From J054 sp965221985 (GTDB lineage: Bacteria > Pseudomonadota > Gammaproteobacteria > Steroidobacterales > GCA-2729495), in NCBI GenBank assembly GCA_965221985.1, contig OZ244928.1, forward strand, positions 3,286,001 through 3,350,000: 64,000 nt of DNA, read 5' to 3'. Positions within the stretch are counted from its first letter, which is position 1. Every line of letters begins with the position of its first letter. The notes under the pieces were generated by a model. The model searched no databases. It saw nothing but the letters and a program-made list of their open reading frames with translations, and had not been told where the DNA came from. Positions 19,071 through 27,654 of this stretch are shown piece by piece. Both the position numbers and the translations under genes were made by a program.

Positions 19071-19101
19071 GGATCTCTCACAACTTTACTGGTTAGAGAC
19101 C
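19071..19101 (-). promoter_or_regulatory. Possible Shine-Dalgarno-sequestering hairpin
   Basis: In the minus-strand leader the arms GGTCTCT and AGAGATCC can pair (one bulged base), enclosing the GAGAGA stretch immediately before the receptor ATG. It lies downstream of the TPP aptamer and could be the translational expression platform: thiamine pyrophosphate bound, hairpin formed, ribosome site hidden. No T-tract terminator is present in this stretch, which fits a translational rather than a transcriptional switch. The folding is by eye. Confidence 0.45.
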
Positions 19102-19132
19102 CGGTAGCGATGGACGCGGGGAAAAATCGACA

Positions 19133-19217
19133 GTGCTGTTCCTACGCCGGCACTAACCGGATCAGGTTCAAAGGGTTTCCACAACGGATCTCAGGCCCAC
19201 CAAGGCCACCCCTCAGA
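19133..19217 (-). promoter_or_regulatory. TPP riboswitch (THI element)
   Basis: The minus strand carries the conserved aptamer blocks in the right order: GGGGTGGCC, then CTGAGA, then ACCCTTTGAACCTGATCCGG, followed by GTTAGTGCCGGCGTAGG. These are the P2 to P5 core elements of the thiamine pyrophosphate riboswitch. It ends about 70 bases before the TonB receptor start, so it controls the receptor and the genes behind it. It is expected to lower expression when TPP is plentiful. The P1 closing helix uses CTG/CAG flanks. Confidence 0.95.
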
Positions 19218-19447
19218 CGCTGCAAATTTAACCGATCATGCAGATAAACGGAATGGGGACGACGACGGTAAGGGAGACTAAGGTACGCCGACCTAAGTTC
19301 GACACGCTTTAGCGACTCTAATCACTGACGCAACGCGAATTAAGGCCACAGTCCCCTTATTGCCCCACAACTGGTGACTTAATTTCTGCTATCTTTCCCG
19401 CACTTCAAAGACGCAGGAGCCTTCGAGCCCCACCGGAAACCGAAAAA

Positions 19448-20323
19448 ATGACTGATAAATCATACGATTACAAATCTATCGACGCCGTCGTTAATATCTG
19501 GACCGACGAGGCGCTTCGGCAGCGACCCAACTGGGGCACTGATTTTTTCTCGGGCAAAATGAATGCCGATAAAGGCATGGTTGACGCCGCTATTAGCCTG
19601 GAAAGAATGCTCGCCATGCTCGATGAGGCAGATATCGAGAAGGCGTTTCTCATTGCAGCGCACAGTGGCAGGCCGGGTCTCCCCGGTTGTTATCACATGC
19701 CTTACGAGGTCGTTGCCAAGGCCTGCGAGCAGTATCCCGATCGCTTTTACGGACTTGCCGGCATTGATCCCTTTGATGGCATGAAGGGCGTCAAAGCCTT
19801 TGAAGACGCAATTACGAATATGGGTTTCGTTGGTGCCCACCTATATCCTCATTGGTTTGACCTAGCACCCGACCACCGCAAGTACTACCCCTTCTACGCG
19901 AAATGTTGGGAACTCGGTGTACCGATTCAAATGCAGGTGGGGCAGTCGATGATCTATTCACAAGATTTTCCTTGTCAAAGTGTAGGGCGACCTATTTCGC
20001 TAGATCCGGTGGCTTGCGACTTCCCGGAGTTGAAGCTAATTGGTATTCACGTGGGTATTCCATGGCACGACGAAATGATTGCCATGGCCTGGAAACACAA
20101 GAACGTCTTTATCGGGTGCGATGCACACCGGCCCAAGTATTGGCCAGCCAGCTTTACCCATTACATCAACAGTTTCGGTCAGGACAAGGTGATTTTTGGT
20201 ACCGACTTCCCGGTGCTACCCTTTAAACGCACGGTGGAAGATATTGATAATTTAGGGCTAAAACCCGTGGTACGGCGCAAGCTGATGCGGGACAATAGCT
20301 TGCGAATCTATGGGCTGAGTTAA
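19448..20323 (+). CDS. Amidohydrolase-2 family protein lacking HxH motif
   Basis: A 291-residue TIM-barrel hydrolase of the amidohydrolase-2 group. Recognisable are GFVGAHLYPHWF, LKLIGIHVGIPWHDE and the C-terminal FGTDFPVLP with the catalytic aspartate. The N-terminal metal site, normally D-x-H-x-H, reads IDAVVNIW here, so the HxH pair is missing. Related proteins that keep IDAVVNIWT are known among uncharacterised members, so this could be a family feature. Substrate unknown. The gene converges with a class III CoA-transferase (4-base overlap of stops), and with the hydrolase behind that gene it may form a small catabolic module for an acyl-CoA or aromatic compound. Confidence 0.82.
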   Translation: MTDKSYDYKSIDAVVNIWTDEALRQRPNWGTDFFSGKMNADKGMVDAAISLERMLAMLDEADIEKAFLIAAHSGRPGLPGCYHMPYEVVAKACEQYPDRFYGLAGIDPFDGMKGVKAFEDAITNMGFVGAHLYPHWFDLAPDHRKYYPFYAKCWELGVPIQMQVGQSMIYSQDFPCQSVGRPISLDPVACDFPELKLIGIHVGIPWHDEMIAMAWKHKNVFIGCDAHRPKYWPASFTHYINSFGQDKVIFGTDFPVLPFKRTVEDIDNLGLKPVVRRKLMRDNSLRIYGLS

Positions 20324-21513
20324 GGCGTGAGGGTAGCGCCGCTAGCCACCAAGGCATCAATTTCTTGCTGGCTTAGGCCTGCTTCGCGCAGAATTTCCGC
20401 GCTGTGCTCGCCTAGAATGGGTGCATGGCGGCGCACGTCGGCCGGTGTCTCGGAAAAGTTAACGGGAAAGCGGGTCATTCGGATAGGCCCTTCGGTAGGG
20501 TGATCCATGTCTTGCCAAAAACCCACGGCATTCAAATGCGGGTCATCCTTTAAACTCTCTAGGGTATTCATGACGATCGTCGGCACGCTGGTGTCGCCAA
20601 ACAGATCAATCCATTCACCAGTGGTTTTGGTGGCCATGATCTTGCCGGTTTCTTGATAGGTATCGTCGATGTTCTTCACACGGTTCGCCAGGGTCGTAAA
20701 CCGCGGATCCGTTAGCAAATCTTCACGCCCAACTTTGCGGCAAAAAATCTCCCAATGCTTGTTCATATAAGGCAGGATCGCAATGTAGCCATCCTTAGTT
20801 TTATATGGCTTGCGATGATGACTCATGAGCCGCTCGTAGCCGGGCGTGCCAATGGGCGGCTCAAAGGTCATACCCCATAGGTGCTCGGCCATCACGAAGT
20901 ACACCATGTGCTCGTACATGGGCACCTCGATTTCCTGCCCCTGGCCGCTGCGTTCCCGCGCAAACAAGGCCGCGCTAACTGCGTAGACCACTGCCATGGC
21001 CGTGGTCTTGTCTGCCACCACCGTCGGCAAATAGCGGGGTTCGCCAAGCACCATTTCAGTCAATGCTGCGACACCCGCCGCGGATTGAATGGAATCGTCC
21101 AAAGCACCCTTGGCCCCATAGGGGCCGTCCTTGCCATAACCATAGCTGCCGCAATAGATAATTTTCTCATTAACTTGCTTAAAGTCTTCATAGGTGAGAC
21201 CTAGTTTGGTCATCACTTGCGGTCGATTGTTGTGTATGACCACATCGACATCTTTGGCAATCTTCAGCAGAGCATCGCGCGCAGAAGGCTGCTTAAGATC
21301 GAGAACGATATCGCGCTTATTCCGATTGCAAGTCAAGTACAGAGCCGCCATGCCGGCATTCCGCGACGCGCCCAGGCTGCGATTACTGTCGCCATGGGGT
21401 GGCTCAACCTTGATCACTTCGGCCCCCATGTCGGCCAGTATCTGACAGGCCCAGGGGCCTAGGACGACGCTGGTGAGCTCAAGAATCTTGATACCTGAAA
21501 GAGGACCTGCCAT
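20320..21513 (-). CDS. Class III CoA-transferase (CaiB/BaiF family)
   Basis: A 397-residue protein with the full CaiB/BaiF fold: LSGIKILELTSVVLGPWACQ at the start, MGAEVIKVEPPHGD, NKRDIVLDLK, and the active-site region around GALDDSIQSAAG with the nucleophilic aspartate. It moves CoA between carboxylic acids by a ternary mechanism. Substrate is not readable from sequence. The upstream alpha/beta hydrolase (about 160 bases away, same strand) is probably in the same operon. The usual C-terminal segment (APILGEHSAEIL) is complete. Confidence 0.93.
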   Translation of the reverse strand: MAGPLSGIKILELTSVVLGPWACQILADMGAEVIKVEPPHGDSNRSLGASRNAGMAALYLTCNRNKRDIVLDLKQPSARDALLKIAKDVDVVIHNNRPQVMTKLGLTYEDFKQVNEKIIYCGSYGYGKDGPYGAKGALDDSIQSAAGVAALTEMVLGEPRYLPTVVADKTTAMAVVYAVSAALFARERSGQGQEIEVPMYEHMVYFVMAEHLWGMTFEPPIGTPGYERLMSHHRKPYKTKDGYIAILPYMNKHWEIFCRKVGREDLLTDPRFTTLANRVKNIDDTYQETGKIMATKTTGEWIDLFGDTSVPTIVMNTLESLKDDPHLNAVGFWQDMDHPTEGPIRMTRFPVNFSETPADVRRHAPILGEHSAEILREAGLSQQEIDALVASGATLTP

Positions 21514-21674
21514 GGGATGCTTCTCGGTGTTTTTTGGTTCGTAAAATGAGGCGGCATTCTAGCATTGCCTTGGCTGCTTGCCCGCTTTCCATAAGCTGGA
21601 GACCGTCGGTCCATGATGAAATCGTGCCGCAATCAGGAGGTTTTAAAAGCCGCGCGCCGCCCAGCGCGGACACA

Positions 21675-22475
21675 TCAAGCCCTGAGAAACGCCGCCACGG
21701 CTTCTGACCATTCTTTAGGCTGCTCGTCGATCACATCAATGGTGCCGCCTTGGAGCTCCGCATACACAAAGTCGGGACGCATCTGTATTGTCCGCTGAGA
21801 CTGCGCATAAATTGCATCACCGGTATTGGCTAAAACCAAACATGCATGCTGAATTCTCGGGATGGCCTCTTCATGGTGATAGTCCATTACCGCATCGTGC
21901 GCATACCAAACCTTGTCACCCGCCAGCAAACCGTGGACGAAGTGCGTATTAAAGGCCTGCAGATCGGACCACTCCGGCTGAGCATTGAATCGAAACGCCC
22001 ACTGCTCCGCAAAGTGACTACCATCCCATTTAGGCCCCCACGATTTTTCGGCACTCATCATCTCTTTGAAATAGGCGCGCTCTTGGTCCTCCAACGGCAA
22101 GGGCCCATTGAGAATCAGCTTGTCTACTCGCTCGGGATATAGCAGAGCGGCTTCGGTGACGATTAAGGCGCCCGTGTGATGCCCCAGCAGACTCGCCCGC
22201 TCCAAACCAAAATGATCAAGAATCGCCGGAACGATCCGCGCGTACTCGGCAATGCTCGGTGGATGATCCGGTGTATCGGACATCCCGTAACCCGGGATAT
22301 CCACCGCAATGGCCTGAAGCCCCTGACTAGCCAATAGCGACATAACGGGCTCGAATTGGACCATGGAATCGGGTGACTGATGCACCAGCACCAGGGGTTT
22401 GCCCTCCCCGGCCGTCATGTAGTGAAGCTGGCCAAAAGGACCTTCGGCGTAGCCTTTCTGATGATTAATACGCAT
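21675..22475 (-). CDS. Alpha/beta hydrolase with GHHTG in place of GxSxG
   Basis: A 266-residue alpha/beta-hydrolase-fold protein: oxyanion-hole segment LVHQSP, the AVDIPGYGMSD loop, and the strand-5 turn LLGHHTGALI. At the nucleophile elbow, where GxSxG normally gives Ser, the sequence is GHHTG, so the usual nucleophile is His or absent. The acid and His positions are also hard to assign; the late YAELQGGTIDVID lacks an obvious catalytic His. It may be a lyase-type or otherwise non-hydrolytic member. It lies upstream of the CoA-transferase gene on the same strand and could act on the same substrate. Confidence 0.85.
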   Translation of the reverse strand: MRINHQKGYAEGPFGQLHYMTAGEGKPLVLVHQSPDSMVQFEPVMSLLASQGLQAIAVDIPGYGMSDTPDHPPSIAEYARIVPAILDHFGLERASLLGHHTGALIVTEAALLYPERVDKLILNGPLPLEDQERAYFKEMMSAEKSWGPKWDGSHFAEQWAFRFNAQPEWSDLQAFNTHFVHGLLAGDKVWYAHDAVMDYHHEEAIPRIQHACLVLANTGDAIYAQSQRTIQMRPDFVYAELQGGTIDVIDEQPKEWSEAVAAFLRA

Positions 22476-22625
22476 GCTATGACTCGAGTTGCTCTTCTAA
22501 GCCGCTATTCCTCCATGATAGCAGCCGTACCGGGAGTTGGGGTCATTTCCCCACTACCCCTACTCCCCGTTCTATAATCCGAGTAAGGAGTCTGGCGATT
22601 ATCGCTGGTTCCGTGGAGTGAACCG

Positions 22626-23297
22626 ATGTATCGCATTCGTAAGCTAGTGGCGGGAAATGATTTGATAGAACTACAACGCCTGTTTGACGAAGGGCGCTTT
22701 GTCGACGGCTCCTTCACCGTCGTGGATCCAGGTCACTCAATTAAGTCAAACCTTCAGCTCGATCAAACCGACCCACGTGGCGGAGCGGCTAACCAGTTTG
22801 TTCACCGCATCCTATCTTCCAATGATGAGTTTAAGGCATACGCATATCCCCTGAGAGTTTCAAGCATTACTTTTTCCCGCTATGAAGTCGGCATGCAATA
22901 CGGCTCCCACACTGACGCACCGGTCAATTGGAGCAAGCACGGTGCAGTACGCAGCGATTTATCTTTCACGATTTTTCTGTCGTCACCAGATGAGTACGAC
23001 GGCGGAGAGCTGGTCGCAAACGTTCTTGATGATGAGATCAAAGTGAAGTACGAACTCGGCGACATGGTAGTCTACCCGTCCGGCTTGCAGCATGAAGTTG
23101 CCGAAGTTACACGAGGCGTAAGGAAAGCAGCTGTCGGTTGGGTGCAAAGCAGCGTGCCAGAATCAGACCGGCGGGAGATTCTTCGCGCGCTCGATCAAGT
23201 ACAACGCGATATATTTGCCGAGAATGGCAGGTGCGACCGATTTAATTCAGTGGCTTACGCTTATTCGAATTTAGTGAGAATGTGGTCGAGAGTTTAG
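22626..23297 (+). CDS. PKHX-type Fe(II)/2-oxoglutarate dioxygenase (PiuC/YbiX-like)
   Basis: A 223-residue protein resembling PiuC/YbiX. The iron ligands H95 and D97 (YGSHTDAPV) and H156 (LQHEVAEV) are present, with R166 ten residues later for 2-oxoglutarate. The KSNLQLD segment and the YDGGELV strand are also characteristic. Typical PiuC genes sit with iron-siderophore receptors; this one instead converges on a SecB-like chaperone with a 4-base stop overlap. Its substrate is unknown; prolyl or other side-chain hydroxylation is a family guess. Interesting as the first of several 2OG oxygenases in the next 22 kb. Confidence 0.9.
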   Translation: MYRIRKLVAGNDLIELQRLFDEGRFVDGSFTVVDPGHSIKSNLQLDQTDPRGGAANQFVHRILSSNDEFKAYAYPLRVSSITFSRYEVGMQYGSHTDAPVNWSKHGAVRSDLSFTIFLSSPDEYDGGELVANVLDDEIKVKYELGDMVVYPSGLQHEVAEVTRGVRKAAVGWVQSSVPESDRREILRALDQVQRDIFAENGRCDRFNSVAYAYSNLVRMWSRV

Positions 23298-23794
23298 TCC
23301 GATGGATCGGCAAGAGAATTTTTGGCAAGTTCCTGTTGTAACAAATTATCATAGACTTTGGAAAACTCTACAGGCCCCAACAGAAGACCTGGCGCGCCGG
23401 TGCGGCCCACCACCGACCAAATAATTTCCCTGACAAATGGGAAAATCGTATCTACACATCTTCTAAGTAGATAATTGCCGTCCTCAACGGTGTCCCATCC
23501 CCGTATGAAGAATATACCGCCCTGTTGCACTTCGACGATGAATACCGATTCTGAAGTGTCGTCAACCTTCGAATGAAAATTGACATGCAGAATGATCTCC
23601 CATCTATCATCGCCTCTAAATTTTTTCTCAATCGTAATTGTAAGTGAATTCTTTTGGGCGCCCTTTACCGTCAAGATATCTGCCGCCTTAGGACACTCGA
23701 AGGACAAGTCTTTCAAAAAAACCCGATCAACCCTGAAAAACCGATTCTTATCTTCCGCCGTCACAGCTAAAGGATTAATCTGATCTTCACTCAT
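23294..23794 (-). CDS. Divergent SecB-family export chaperone
   Basis: A 166-residue protein with clear SecB features: VDRVFLKDLSFECP near the start (E. coli IQRIYTKDISFEAP), then VEVQQGGIF, the conserved substrate-groove segment, and FPFVREIIWSVVGRTGAPGL followed by LLGPVEFSKVYDNLLQQ. SecB is a tetrameric chaperone that keeps Sec substrates unfolded and delivers them to SecA. This version is more diverged than housekeeping SecB and lacks the usual grxC/gpsA neighbours, so it may be a second, specialised copy. Neighbours are a 2OG dioxygenase and an FKBP isomerase, with secreted VPVPA-CTERM proteins a few kilobases away. Confidence 0.86.
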   Translation of the reverse strand: MSEDQINPLAVTAEDKNRFFRVDRVFLKDLSFECPKAADILTVKGAQKNSLTITIEKKFRGDDRWEIILHVNFHSKVDDTSESVFIVEVQQGGIFFIRGWDTVEDGNYLLRRCVDTIFPFVREIIWSVVGRTGAPGLLLGPVEFSKVYDNLLQQELAKNSLADPSD

Positions 23795-23827
23795 AGGCTA
23801 TTCTCACAATTCAATAAAACCGGGTGC

Positions 23828-24295
23828 CTAAGCAGCCGGTCCGCCGGCTTCTATTTCTTGTTCGGTAGCAACTCTGACATCCTTAACTGCGCCACGAAAG
23901 TGTAGCGTTGTCCCGGCCAGCGGATGATTAAGATCGACGGTCAATGACTCATCGTCGATACCGGCGACGACCGCCATCTGCGTTCCGCCCACGTTGCTGT
24001 TTAGTTGTAAGGGCATGCCCACCGACGGCGAAACACCCGCTGGCACCGAATCAATCGGCACGCGCTGCAATAGATCGGCGCGGCGCTCTCCAAAGCCATC
24101 TTCCGGCTCAATCGTAACGTCGAATTGTTCGCCAGCCGACATCCCCGTCAGTTGCTCCTCAAGTTTTGGCAGAACACCGGCGCCGCCATGCAAATAAACC
24201 AGGGGCTGGTTTTCAGGCGACTCATCCAGCAGCTCGCCCTCATCGTCAGTCAGGCGAAAGCTAATTGACACTATGCAGTTTTCTTGAATTTTCAA
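23828..24295 (-). CDS. FKBP-type peptidyl-prolyl isomerase (SlyD/FkpB-like)
   Basis: A 155-residue FKBP/SlyD-type isomerase. I start it at the TTG (24295) giving MKIQENCIVSISFRLTDDEG, the usual family opening, because GGGAGG precedes it by about 7 bases; a longer frame to 24370 has no such site. The FKBP core with an inserted IF domain is visible: LVYLHGGAGVLPKLEEQL, EDGFGERR, VDLNHPLAG. It lacks the His-rich metal tail of SlyD, so it is closer to FkpB. It lies 33 bases upstream of the SecB-like gene in the same direction, so both folding helpers are probably co-expressed. Confidence 0.9.
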   Translation of the reverse strand: MKIQENCIVSISFRLTDDEGELLDESPENQPLVYLHGGAGVLPKLEEQLTGMSAGEQFDVTIEPEDGFGERRADLLQRVPIDSVPAGVSPSVGMPLQLNSNVGGTQMAVVAGIDDESLTVDLNHPLAGTTLHFRGAVKDVRVATEQEIEAGGPAA

Positions 24296-24425
24296 ATCGG
24301 TACCTCCCACCATGACTGTAATGCCACCGCCGAACGCTGGCATAACTAATTGCAATAAATCGCGAAACACGGCGTACGTTCACATGACATGACAACGACG
24401 CCAAAGCGCGAAGGTTCACTATTGG

Positions 24426-26816
24426 TTATTGTCCTTCTAGTTCCAACAATGCCGCGCGCGCCTCTTCGATACCCGAATAATCCTCACCATTATCCGCGAC
24501 GGCTAGGCGAAGCTGCTCCCTGGCCCTGGACTTGTTACCCATCGCATTGTAGGCCATACCAAGGTGATAGCGAATTTCCGCCACGTCTCCCGCAGCTTCA
24601 GCGGCACTCTCAAGAGTTCTAACTGCCGCGGTTATATCATTGTTGAGAAAATAGGCCCAACCCAAGGTATCCAAGGCAACTCCAGATTCGCTACCGCTAA
24701 ACCGCCTGGCAATTTGCAAGGCCCGCACATGACTTTCCGCATCATCTGGTTTCTTCAATAACAACATCGCCAAGTTGTTGGCAACGGTGTCATTGTCTGG
24801 GTTTAGACTCAGCGCCAATTCATAGGCGGTTTGCGCTTCGGCCAAATGTCCACTGCTGGCATACTCATAACCAAGCAGTGCACCCAATCGCTGATCCTTG
24901 GGATTAGCCTCAAGGCCCTGCTTCAGCACCGCGTAACGCTCTTCGCTGCCCAGCTCATAAAGAGCCGCGAGATTCAAATACGCCTCCGGCATGGTGGGCT
25001 GATCATCAATCAACTCCTTAAGCTCCCGCTCCGCTGCCTTGGTTTCGCCGTTCGCCGTATAAGCCTGAGCCAACAGACGACGCGCAATGGGCTGATCGGG
25101 ATTGTTGCCCAGAAAGGCCTTGACTGTAGCAACAGCGTCCTTTGCTCGATCAGCTTTCAATTCACCCGAAACCAGAGCTTGCAAAACGCTGACGGAATTA
25201 GGTGATTTGTCCGATGCGCGCTGGTACGCCTCGATAGCAGAACTGAGTTCGCCCCGGGCTTCTCCAATCAGGCCCATCAAGAAATCGGCGCGCCCCGTAT
25301 CAGATTCTACTTCTCGAATGCGTTCAGTGATTGCCTCGGCCGCTTCAAATTCTCGTTTGGCTATCAATAAACGAACTTCGGTTTCTAGGAGTTCGGCACT
25401 CAGCTCTTCATTCTCTTGCAGCTTGCCGAGAACTTCATTGGCGGCCTCCAGATCGCCGCTGCCCAGCAATAAATTCGCCAACTCGGTAGCCGCCTCCGCA
25501 TTAGTCGGATTTAGGGTCAACAGCCGCCGGTAAGTATCCTCGGCAAGGACACCATTGCCTTGTGCATCGTACGCACGCGCCAGAGTCATGAGCCCCCGCT
25601 CGGAAGACTCGTCCTTGCGGACGGCGAGCCTCGCATCAGCAACTACGTCGTCATATCGGCCATCGGCAAAACTCAGGGCCGCGCGGGCCAACAATCCATC
25701 CACATTATCGGGCCTCGCGGAGAGTATTTCAGCCAAGAGTTGCTTGGCATCGTCGGGCCGATCTTTCTTAATGTGAATCGCGACCATTCGGTTGCGGGCC
25801 TCGAAACTCGAGTCGCTGTTGGGCGCGAGCTTGATGGCGCGCTCGTATTCCCGCATTGCATCGTCGAAGCTTTCCTCCCCCTCGTAGAGTTGTCCCAAGG
25901 CGAGCTGCAATTCAGGGGAGTCTTGAGACTGTGACATGAATTCGCGAAGCTTCGCCTCAGCCACATCGGGGCCTTTTTGGCTAGCGAGAAATTTCACCAG
26001 CGTCAACTGACGATTGAGATCATCGCTATTCAGCCGAACGATTTCGCTCAGTGCTTCTTCAGCATCTTCGGTGCGTCCGGTATTGACGTAGTATCGCGTC
26101 AACAAATCGGCATATCGATCCGTGTCCGGAAACTTCATTGCCAATTCGCGAAGTTGGGCCTCGATTTCTTCCTCGCGTCCCGCCGGCGCCAACAAGCTCA
26201 GCCGCAGTTCTAAGATGCCCTGGGTTTTATCGATCGTCAGGCCACGCGAAACGTATTCGTCAATCACATCGACGGCTGCCTTCGGCCCCTCGACGTCGGC
26301 GGTGAGCGATGCTAAGAACAGCAGCGCATCTGGATCGTTCGGTGCCAAACGGACAGATTCAGCAGCTCTCACAAGCGCGGCAGGCTTGTTTCCGTCGGCG
26401 TCCATGAGCCGCGCTTCCAATAACATGACGCGCGGATCCTCGGGTGCCAGGCGGACCGCGTTTTCCACTTGAACTTGCAGCTCATCTTTGGCTTTGCCGT
26501 AGTAATAGATAAAACCCAGCAGCAGTCGCACCTCAAGAAGATCCGGCGCGCTTTCCGCGGCGATTTGCAGATGGCCATGAGCAGCACGAAAATCCTGCTC
26601 GCTCAAGGCGATTTTCGCCAAGATGAGTCTCGCGCCCGCGCTCTTGGGATCGAGTTGACCGGCGTTCTTCGCCTCGATGCTGGCGGCTTCGAAATCCCCA
26701 GCTTCATAAAATGCCTGCGCCTTGGAAAGGTACTCTTCAGCCCGCTCCTCGGGCGTTCCGCAAGCCGTCATCAGGCCAGCGATCAATAGCGCTACGAAAA
26801 ATCTTGTCGGCAACAT
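24426..26816 (-). CDS. PrsT-like TPR lipoprotein (copy 2)
   Basis: A lipoprotein of about 796 residues. The signal peptide ends LLIAGLMTAC with the lipobox cysteine, then GTPEERAEEYLSKAQAF. TPR helices fill the rest, as in the copy at 11868 (same CGTPE-RA start and the same final block, YHLGMAY then a G-EARA-L-EL tail). I chose the second of two adjacent ATGs (26816) because AGGAG lies 5 bases before it. Role: scaffold of exosortase/exopolysaccharide systems, mechanism unknown. The gene sits directly downstream of a terminator that closes the first VPVPA-CTERM gene, so it has its own transcript start. Confidence 0.87.
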   Translation of the reverse strand: MLPTRFFVALLIAGLMTACGTPEERAEEYLSKAQAFYEAGDFEAASIEAKNAGQLDPKSAGARLILAKIALSEQDFRAAHGHLQIAAESAPDLLEVRLLLGFIYYYGKAKDELQVQVENAVRLAPEDPRVMLLEARLMDADGNKPAALVRAAESVRLAPNDPDALLFLASLTADVEGPKAAVDVIDEYVSRGLTIDKTQGILELRLSLLAPAGREEEIEAQLRELAMKFPDTDRYADLLTRYYVNTGRTEDAEEALSEIVRLNSDDLNRQLTLVKFLASQKGPDVAEAKLREFMSQSQDSPELQLALGQLYEGEESFDDAMREYERAIKLAPNSDSSFEARNRMVAIHIKKDRPDDAKQLLAEILSARPDNVDGLLARAALSFADGRYDDVVADARLAVRKDESSERGLMTLARAYDAQGNGVLAEDTYRRLLTLNPTNAEAATELANLLLGSGDLEAANEVLGKLQENEELSAELLETEVRLLIAKREFEAAEAITERIREVESDTGRADFLMGLIGEARGELSSAIEAYQRASDKSPNSVSVLQALVSGELKADRAKDAVATVKAFLGNNPDQPIARRLLAQAYTANGETKAAERELKELIDDQPTMPEAYLNLAALYELGSEERYAVLKQGLEANPKDQRLGALLGYEYASSGHLAEAQTAYELALSLNPDNDTVANNLAMLLLKKPDDAESHVRALQIARRFSGSESGVALDTLGWAYFLNNDITAAVRTLESAAEAAGDVAEIRYHLGMAYNAMGNKSRAREQLRLAVADNGEDYSGIEEARAALLELEGQ

Positions 26817-26877
26817 CATGACTCCTGATAGCAATTATTCCCGGCCACGGGACCACAAATCAACGACGGAATAAAGA

Positions 26878-26902
26878 AAAGCCCCGCACGGGGCGGGGCT
26901 TT
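26878..26902 (-). terminator. Rho-independent terminator of VPVPA-CTERM gene A
   Basis: Arms AAAGCCCCGC and GCGGGGCTTT form a 10-base-pair stem with a 5-base loop; on the minus strand it is followed by TTTTCTTTAT. It lies about 50 bases past the stop of the minus-strand gene at 26951 and separates it from the TPR lipoprotein gene. A-rich sequence at the other side would also permit function on the plus strand. Confidence 0.9.
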
Positions 26903-26950
26903 ACTGATTCCGGTCAGACCTAGCCTAACCGAAAACTATTGCGGGCTACG

Positions 26951-27628
26951 TTACACCGTTGCGCGGCGACGTACCCAGCCGAGCAAGCCCAGCGCGGAAC
27001 CGAACAGCCAAACCGCTGCGGGAACCGGCACTACGTTGAACACTAGCTCGACACCACCGGTGGAAGTTCCACCACTGCCGAGGGTGTTCCACAAGGAACT
27101 CTGCATGACCAGCGAGCCACCGCCAATCGACGCCGTGCTGGTGGCATAGTCACTGCCCTGCTGCTGCGCGCCAACAGAGACGTCGTCACCACCAAGGGTC
27201 CTGGTACCCGGAATCGCACCGTAGTTGACGCTCGACTCATTTATAAAATTAGAACCGAAGTTGTAATTACCGCACAAATGCGCGCCAACGCTGCCACCAA
27301 ATTGACCTTCGGCACAGCTATAAGCCGAAGCCGAGTAGCTAGCGCCACCTGTGGTCCAGTTGGTGTGATTGTGGGTGAACAGGTCGTTGTTCGGCAGCGG
27401 GTTAAGATCAAAGAACGCGCTGGTCGTACCGGCATCCATGGTCACAATACCGGTGCTGGTATTGTAGGTACCCGTGAGGGTGCCGCTAAGCACGGCCGAC
27501 GATTCACCATTATTAGAACCGGTGCTAACGGCGGTAAGCGTAACCGCGAGATCCGCGGCATTCGCTGCGCCGGCAGCCCCTATAGCCGTTGCAACTGCAA
27601 TGGCAACTTTTGATTTCTTCATTCGCAA
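26951..27628 (-). CDS. VPVPA-CTERM secreted protein, tandem copy A
   Basis: A 225-residue secreted protein: signal peptide VAIAVATAIGAAGAANA, a body rich in Ser, Thr, Gly and Asn, and a C-terminal sorting tail VVPVPAAVWLFGSALGLL then VRRR. No catalytic motif is visible. Two cysteines (YSCAEGQFGG and HLCGNY) are conserved in all three tandem copies and could form a disulfide. GGAGGA precedes the ATG. Copies A and B share a nearly identical DNA sequence, including the leader. Exosortase would cut at the VPVPA motif and release or attach the body at the surface. The many Ser/Thr residues would suit glycosylation (inference). Confidence 0.88.
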   Translation of the reverse strand: MRMKKSKVAIAVATAIGAAGAANAADLAVTLTAVSTGSNNGESSAVLSGTLTGTYNTSTGIVTMDAGTTSAFFDLNPLPNNDLFTHNHTNWTTGGASYSASAYSCAEGQFGGSVGAHLCGNYNFGSNFINESSVNYGAIPGTRTLGGDDVSVGAQQQGSDYATSTASIGGGSLVMQSSLWNTLGSGGTSTGGVELVFNVVPVPAAVWLFGSALGLLGWVRRRATV

Positions 27629-27654
27629 CTATCCTCCAAAGTATAGTTTAGTCA
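26951..27654. repeat. Direct repeat unit A (VPVPA gene plus leader)
   Basis: This segment recurs at 28130-28833, shifted by exactly 1,179 bases at both ends of the coding region. Most of the gene and about 30 bases of 5' leader (including TATAGTTTAGTCAGCTAACT) are nearly identical, with scattered substitutions and a different 3' end. It marks a recent tandem duplication. Confidence 0.9.
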
